Positions 14,625 through 18,253 of a DNA stretch of 18,253 nt are shown piece by piece. A program made the position numbers and the translations under genes. Below the pieces are notes generated by a model. That model was not told where the DNA came from. It was given only the letters and a program-made list of their open reading frames with translations, and searched no databases. Location: assembly GCA_946535435.1 (NCBI GenBank), contig CAMNDM010000061.1:1-18253 (forward strand). Reading direction: 5' to 3'. Source of the DNA: Physcocola sp002396385 (GTDB lineage Bacteria; Bacteroidota; Bacteroidia; Bacteroidales; Paludibacteraceae). The number at the start of each line of letters is the position of its first letter. The first letter of the stretch is position 1.

Positions 14625-16715
14625 TTACCTTACCATTATTTTTCTCACACTGCCATCGTTCATTCTGACAATGTTGATACCACTCCTTACAAACGGTAAT
14701 TTCACACCAGACACATTATAAACAGCAACCGGATATGGACAGTCGGTCTCACATAGCGGAAAACGGGTTGTTTCATCTTTAAGTTTATAACCCGCCTGAC
14801 CAGTGGTTATGTGGATATTGAACACAAAAGTTGCCACAGCTGTCTTTCCTGCGCTTTGGTACTTAATAGCTTGGCGTATAGTATAATTTGAGCCGTTTTG
14901 TAGTTTACCGGGATATTGTCCTATCGTGAAAGTCTGGCTATTAGGGTCGAATTCGCTATACACATAGCCCGAGGAATACTCGCAACGGTGACACGAAGCA
15001 GAAAACCAGTGGCCGTATCCGTTCGCCGACGAGGCTGCGTTCACAATTTCACCATCGGGATTCACCGCATAGAACATGGCATGTCCGTCGGTTGGGCCTG
15101 CGTTTGACCATGGAGTTAAAACATTGCCAACAGAAGGAGCCTGCATCTGGAAGGCAGTTCCAAGACTCGATGCTGCGGCTCCTTCCAGTTTCACATAGAC
15201 ACCTTGGTAAACACTAGCCGAGGCCGGGAAATAAACATCGTAAGCTATTTCAACATCACTAATGGGTTCTGAATCTGAAATATTGGCGGCACCATATATA
15301 TTTGTCCCGTTAAATTCAACTGTATACGGCCATTGGTCGTCGTTTGTGATGTCTTCATCCCATTTGTGCTGTATATATTCCGAAGGGGCAGGCGATACAA
15401 CCAAAAACAGTTTCTTAACACCATCAGGAACTGTACAGCAGACTTTTTCGCTCGCATCGACATTTTCATTTGTATTTGAGCAATACACTTTGTCCTCGAA
15501 CAAATACCTTCTCGAACCGTCGTTCATGAGTGCGACATATCCAAGATGGAAACCGCGTGACGAGTACTTTTGAAAAGAATTGTATGAAGTGACCCCGGCA
15601 GTCACAAAGCGTTCTCCGTTAAAAAACTGTTTCGCATCTCCTTTTGCTAGTGGTTTCCCTTTCGCTAGCGAAGTGAAATCAACTGATATTTCTGTACCCG
15701 CTTTCGGCACATTCAACTGTATTATGTTGAAACCGGTGCTTTGGGGGCAGCTGCTGTATGCTACTTGGTATTTTGAACCGCCAAGCGCTATATAGTCGTA
15801 TCGCAGAGAGCCTATATACTTGTCAGACTCATCTACAACATTCTCTATGTCCATTGTGGCCATTTTCATAGCATATTGGAAATACTCGTTATATAGTTCG
15901 GCAACGCTCATGTTCATCATTACCATAAAGCTTTCGTTCGGGTCAACCCCTTTTCCGGCATTAAAACGCCACAATTTGCCAACGATGTCAATACCATATT
16001 TTTCGGCTAAAAAATAATGCCACCAATAAGACTGATACCTGTGCCACTCGTGGGTCATTGCGTAATTATGGGTATTCTGGAAAAGCGGCCAACTTTGATC
16101 CCATTTCAAGTCGGGATATGATTGGTTCGACTGCCATTGGGCCGTCTGTTCCCAGAATGTGGAACCGCTGCCAATGGCTGTTCTGAAACCGGAATAACCT
16201 TTTAAATCGGCGTAAACCTGGTACTGGAACGAATGTCCCACTTCGTGGCCGACAGAATGACCGACAGGTTTGCTGGTACTTGGGCTGAGCCAAAGGGCAC
16301 CAATCACATCGTCGTAGCCTCCACCATAACACACCCATTCTGTCGTGTGGTTAAGCAGGATCATCATCTTATATTTCGACACATTGGAATTGGTTTCGTC
16401 ACAAAATCCGAGTGTGCCGACGTTCATTGCATAGAAACCCTCACATTTCTCAAGCAAATCGTCAATATCTACCCGAAAGTCGGAAGGTGCGTTGGAAGGA
16501 TTTGTGTTCGCATACAGTTTATCCCAGTATACAATAAAATTCTTACTTTCCTTAGAACGAGATTTTGACCACGTGTATTTGTTTTCCGGGTCGTTCTCGC
16601 TGTAAATGAGCGTATCGTACCTGTTTTTCCACTCCTTAGGAATGTAAAGTGATTTTTGTGCTGAAAGGTTCAGCGAAAAAAGCGATAATAAAACAATTGA
16701 TGCTAGTGTTTTCAT
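14625..16715 (-). CDS. Secreted putative zinc metallopeptidase-like protein with DUF4859-like region and T9SS-like tail
   Basis: This 696-residue protein begins with a clear signal peptide (MKTLASIVLLSLFSLNLSAQ, probable cleavage after Ala19). The N-terminal half resembles DUF6055-type proteins. It carries a zinc-protease signature HEVGH (157-161), followed by Glu189 in FWEQTAQW, a plausible third ligand. Residues about 505-650 resemble DUF4859, with the FDPNSQTFTIGQYPGKL segment. The last roughly 40 residues (YPVAVYNVSGVKLPFVRSGI onward) look like a type IX secretion sorting tail. It is therefore probably exported to the surface or medium and may act on host or dietary glycoproteins or polysaccharides; proteolytic activity is unproven. 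It converges on the encapsulin operon, is not part of it, and shares no obvious function with it. Confidence 0.8.
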   Translation of the reverse strand: MKTLASIVLLSLFSLNLSAQKSLYIPKEWKNRYDTLIYSENDPENKYTWSKSRSKESKNFIVYWDKLYANTNPSNAPSDFRVDIDDLLEKCEGFYAMNVGTLGFCDETNSNVSKYKMMILLNHTTEWVCYGGGYDDVIGALWLSPSTSKPVGHSVGHEVGHSFQYQVYADLKGYSGFRTAIGSGSTFWEQTAQWQSNQSYPDLKWDQSWPLFQNTHNYAMTHEWHRYQSYWWHYFLAEKYGIDIVGKLWRFNAGKGVDPNESFMVMMNMSVAELYNEYFQYAMKMATMDIENVVDESDKYIGSLRYDYIALGGSKYQVAYSSCPQSTGFNIIQLNVPKAGTEISVDFTSLAKGKPLAKGDAKQFFNGERFVTAGVTSYNSFQKYSSRGFHLGYVALMNDGSRRYLFEDKVYCSNTNENVDASEKVCCTVPDGVKKLFLVVSPAPSEYIQHKWDEDITNDDQWPYTVEFNGTNIYGAANISDSEPISDVEIAYDVYFPASASVYQGVYVKLEGAAASSLGTAFQMQAPSVGNVLTPWSNAGPTDGHAMFYAVNPDGEIVNAASSANGYGHWFSASCHRCEYSSGYVYSEFDPNSQTFTIGQYPGKLQNGSNYTIRQAIKYQSAGKTAVATFVFNIHITTGQAGYKLKDETTRFPLCETDCPYPVAVYNVSGVKLPFVRSGINIVRMNDGSVRKIMVR

Positions 16716-16816
16716 ATTATTTGTAGTTAGTCTCTCTTTACCCGTGTCAGGCTATTAAAAATAATGTATTTGTCGTTTCGACAGCGAATTTAACTCTCTC
16801 GAGTGTAAATATAAAA

Positions 16817-16824
16817 CAAAATTA
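16817..16824 (-). promoter_or_regulatory. Possible -7 box for the secreted protein gene
   Basis: On the minus strand this reads TAATTTTG, a full match to TAnnTTTG, about 100 bases upstream of the start at 16715. No convincing -33 TTTG lies 19-21 bases further upstream, so the call is tentative. Confidence 0.3.
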
Positions 16825-16908
16825 GCACCAACAATGAACTTTATTTAACCAATTTATTCAAAACTACGCCAATAGCGCATTTATAAACGTTCCCCCAACA
16901 GATTTAAT

Positions 16909-16944
16909 AAAAAAGACAGTAAAATTCTAACGAATTCTACTGTC
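16909..16944 (-). terminator. Rho-independent terminator for the minus-strand gene at 17163-18197
   Basis: GACAGTAAAATTC (16915-16927) pairs with GAATTCTACTGTC (16932-16944), with one G-U or mismatched pair and a 4-base loop. On the minus strand the stem is followed by six U residues (complement of 16909-16914). It lies about 220 bases beyond the stop of the upstream gene. Confidence 0.7.
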
Positions 16945-16992
16945 CCATAAAAAAAGAGAATTGATTACAGGCTTAACCCTTTTTACAGGGTT

Positions 16993-17025
16993 ATTTGAAT
17001 CCAAATACGTCTAACGTATTCAAAT
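16993..17025. repeat. Nested inverted repeat in the intergenic region
   Basis: ATTTGAAT (16993-17000) mirrors ATTCAAAT (17018-17025), and inside it AATACGT (17004-17010) mirrors ACGTATT (17014-17020). The two stems overlap by three bases, so they may be alternative structures. Its role is unknown. Confidence 0.4.
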
Positions 17026-17162
17026 CACTGCAAATATAAGGTAACTGATGGAAACTGCCAACAAGTGTAGGACATATTTTTATAGTTTCTTTTAAAATTC
17101 GGGCATAATAAGTTTCCCTAAATACCCCTACACTTATTCGTAACATTCAATATAACAGTTGT

Positions 17163-18197
17163 TTATTCCACTACATTGAAAGTTGCGCCTACATTTACAT
17201 ATTTATCGTCGGTGAAAGAGAAAGAGTATTTATTGGGTGCTACTTCTCCTAGAATTGTGAGCACACCATTTTCGAAGCTGTATGCAGTGCTTTCCAATGG
17301 TTTCGCACCCTTGCCCGCACCAACTTTCACAGTCGTCAATTTATAGTTTGCATCAGAAGGTACATCTTTAGCTATGAGTTTTACTTTGACGTTGTTCCCC
17401 GACTTTACGTCTTCTGCCGTCATGCTGGCTGAAGTCTGTTCTTTTACAAATACGTTCATGTCAACGGAAATATCGGGAGCGTTCTTCACCATATATGTAA
17501 CATTTGTTATGGTCTTCCCTTCGAGTGAGGACGTGTGTTCGTACGCACAAGCCTTACCATGAACTTCGGTGAAGGCAGACACCGAGAAACCAATTTCACT
17601 GGCGTTCAGCCAAAAGTTGTTGAGTGGAACCAAGCCATACTTATCGCCATTGCTTGTGGTTATAATACCTCCAATCAGGTTTTCCAATTTCCCTGTCGAA
17701 TCTTTCAGGCCCTCTAAATCCAAACCTGCAAGCGATAAAATGTATTGTGCGAATTTTGCGTCAGAACCTGAAGACAACGTTATATTTGAAGCGCTCTGTT
17801 TTGAGGTCGATGTCACCATTGGACCAAAATTACCGTCTTTATACAACTGTTTGTATTCCGACAACACAGTATCTTTCAAGAACGTGAAACGGCTCTTGTC
17901 TTTCAGTGATTTGTAAACCGTCTCAGTCATCGCAACGTTTACTGACTTTACGCCTAGACAAGACGAACTATCGACAAGCATTCCTGAAAACCGGAGCACT
18001 TTGGGTGTAGCGCTTGTTACTCCGTCGTATTCCGATACGATGGCGCTTTCGGGTTTTGACAGCTCTCCGGCATAAAATTCAGCCCACGTCATATCGGTAG
18101 TGGCATAATACTTTAAGATGGTATCGTCTGTTCTGTTGGGTTGATTGTTGTTTTCTGCTGACTCGTCATCGTAGCAAGAGGTTAGGCTGTTGCCCAT
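17163..18197 (-). CDS. Uncharacterised Bacteroidetes surface protein with a lipobox but an unusually short leader
   Basis: This 344-residue protein was not recognised with certainty. It begins MGNSLTSCYDDE. LTSC (5-8) is a good lipobox, and the Asp/Glu/Asn-rich stretch after the cysteine is typical of surface-exposed Bacteroidetes lipoproteins. However, only four residues precede the lipobox, and no hydrophobic signal segment is present. The codon two before the ATG is an in-frame stop (TAA-TTT-ATG on the minus strand), so a longer start is not available in this frame. The rest is Ser/Thr-rich with predicted beta strands, and the last roughly 110 residues look like an immunoglobulin-like or repeat-type beta domain. 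It may be a lipoprotein gene whose 5' end has been altered, or a non-exported variant. The next minus-strand gene lies about 450 bases away, and there is no link to the sulfur genes. Confidence 0.65.
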   Translation of the reverse strand: MGNSLTSCYDDESAENNNQPNRTDDTILKYYATTDMTWAEFYAGELSKPESAIVSEYDGVTSATPKVLRFSGMLVDSSSCLGVKSVNVAMTETVYKSLKDKSRFTFLKDTVLSEYKQLYKDGNFGPMVTSTSKQSASNITLSSGSDAKFAQYILSLAGLDLEGLKDSTGKLENLIGGIITTSNGDKYGLVPLNNFWLNASEIGFSVSAFTEVHGKACAYEHTSSLEGKTITNVTYMVKNAPDISVDMNVFVKEQTSASMTAEDVKSGNNVKVKLIAKDVPSDANYKLTTVKVGAGKGAKPLESTAYSFENGVLTILGEVAPNKYSFSFTDDKYVNVGATFNVVE

Positions 18198-18253
18198 AAA
18201 TTATTGCTGTCCGGTAAACGTTAACTTCAATAAAAAAATTAGGCTGAATTCGA

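Larger units (their letters stand above)
16716..17162. other. AT-rich intergenic region between two minus-strand genes
   Basis: These 447 bases hold no credible gene. The part next to 16715 would be the 5' leader of the secreted protein gene. The part next to 17163 would be the 3' region of the upstream gene and contains several hairpins, including TAACCC/GGGTTA (16974-16979 and 16988-16993) and the two listed separately. No transposon ends, tRNA or known riboswitch were recognised. Confidence 0.6.

Overview
The window looks like a chromosomal segment from an anaerobic Bacteroidetes, probably a Bacteroidales. Supporting signs are a perfect TAnnTTTG-type promoter at 9728-9759, mostly weak Shine-Dalgarno sequences, a secreted protein with a DUF4859-like region and a T9SS-like C-terminal tail, and a lipobox-bearing protein. 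The nitrogenase-like genes argue for oxygen-free metabolism. No phage, transposase, CRISPR, rRNA or tRNA was seen.

Layout. Bases 1-71 are the 3' end of a PLP enzyme of the O-acetylhomoserine sulfhydrylase/trans-sulfuration family. Bases 114-5193 form a tight operon of nitrogenase-type genes in the order X-B-D-K-H: a NifX/NafY-type carrier, NifB, two component-1 subunits and a canonical NifH-type reductase. There is no G (delta) subunit and no E/N pair. After two hairpins (5237-5328) comes a sulfur amino-acid block: trans-sulfuration enzyme, cystathionine beta-synthase-like enzyme, LCM-family methyltransferase and SufS-type cysteine desulfurase (5344-9612). A gap with two dyads and a good promoter (9613-9784) leads to a second unit: CysK, DsrE2-like protein, TusA-like protein, a Family 2 encapsulin shell with an inserted cyclic-nucleotide-binding domain, and a cysteine desulfurase with an N-terminal extension typical of encapsulin cargo (9785-14555). 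That unit ends at a strong terminator (14585-14623). Two unrelated minus-strand genes for secreted or surface proteins follow.

How it may work together (inference). The component-1 alpha subunit keeps the P-cluster cysteines and the cofactor cysteine, but it does not keep the residues of N2-reducing nitrogenases around the cofactor. With sulfur genes on both sides, the best guess is a carbon-sulfur bond reductase related to methylthio-alkane reductase, which releases methanethiol for capture by O-acetylhomoserine sulfhydrylase as methionine. Reverse trans-sulfuration would then turn methionine sulfur into cysteine. Cysteine desulfurase, with DsrE2/TusA carriers, would release sulfane sulfur, and the encapsulin would store it. 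A nitrogenase-like enzyme, a sulfur carrier relay and a sulfur-storing nanocompartment in one locus is the notable feature of this window.
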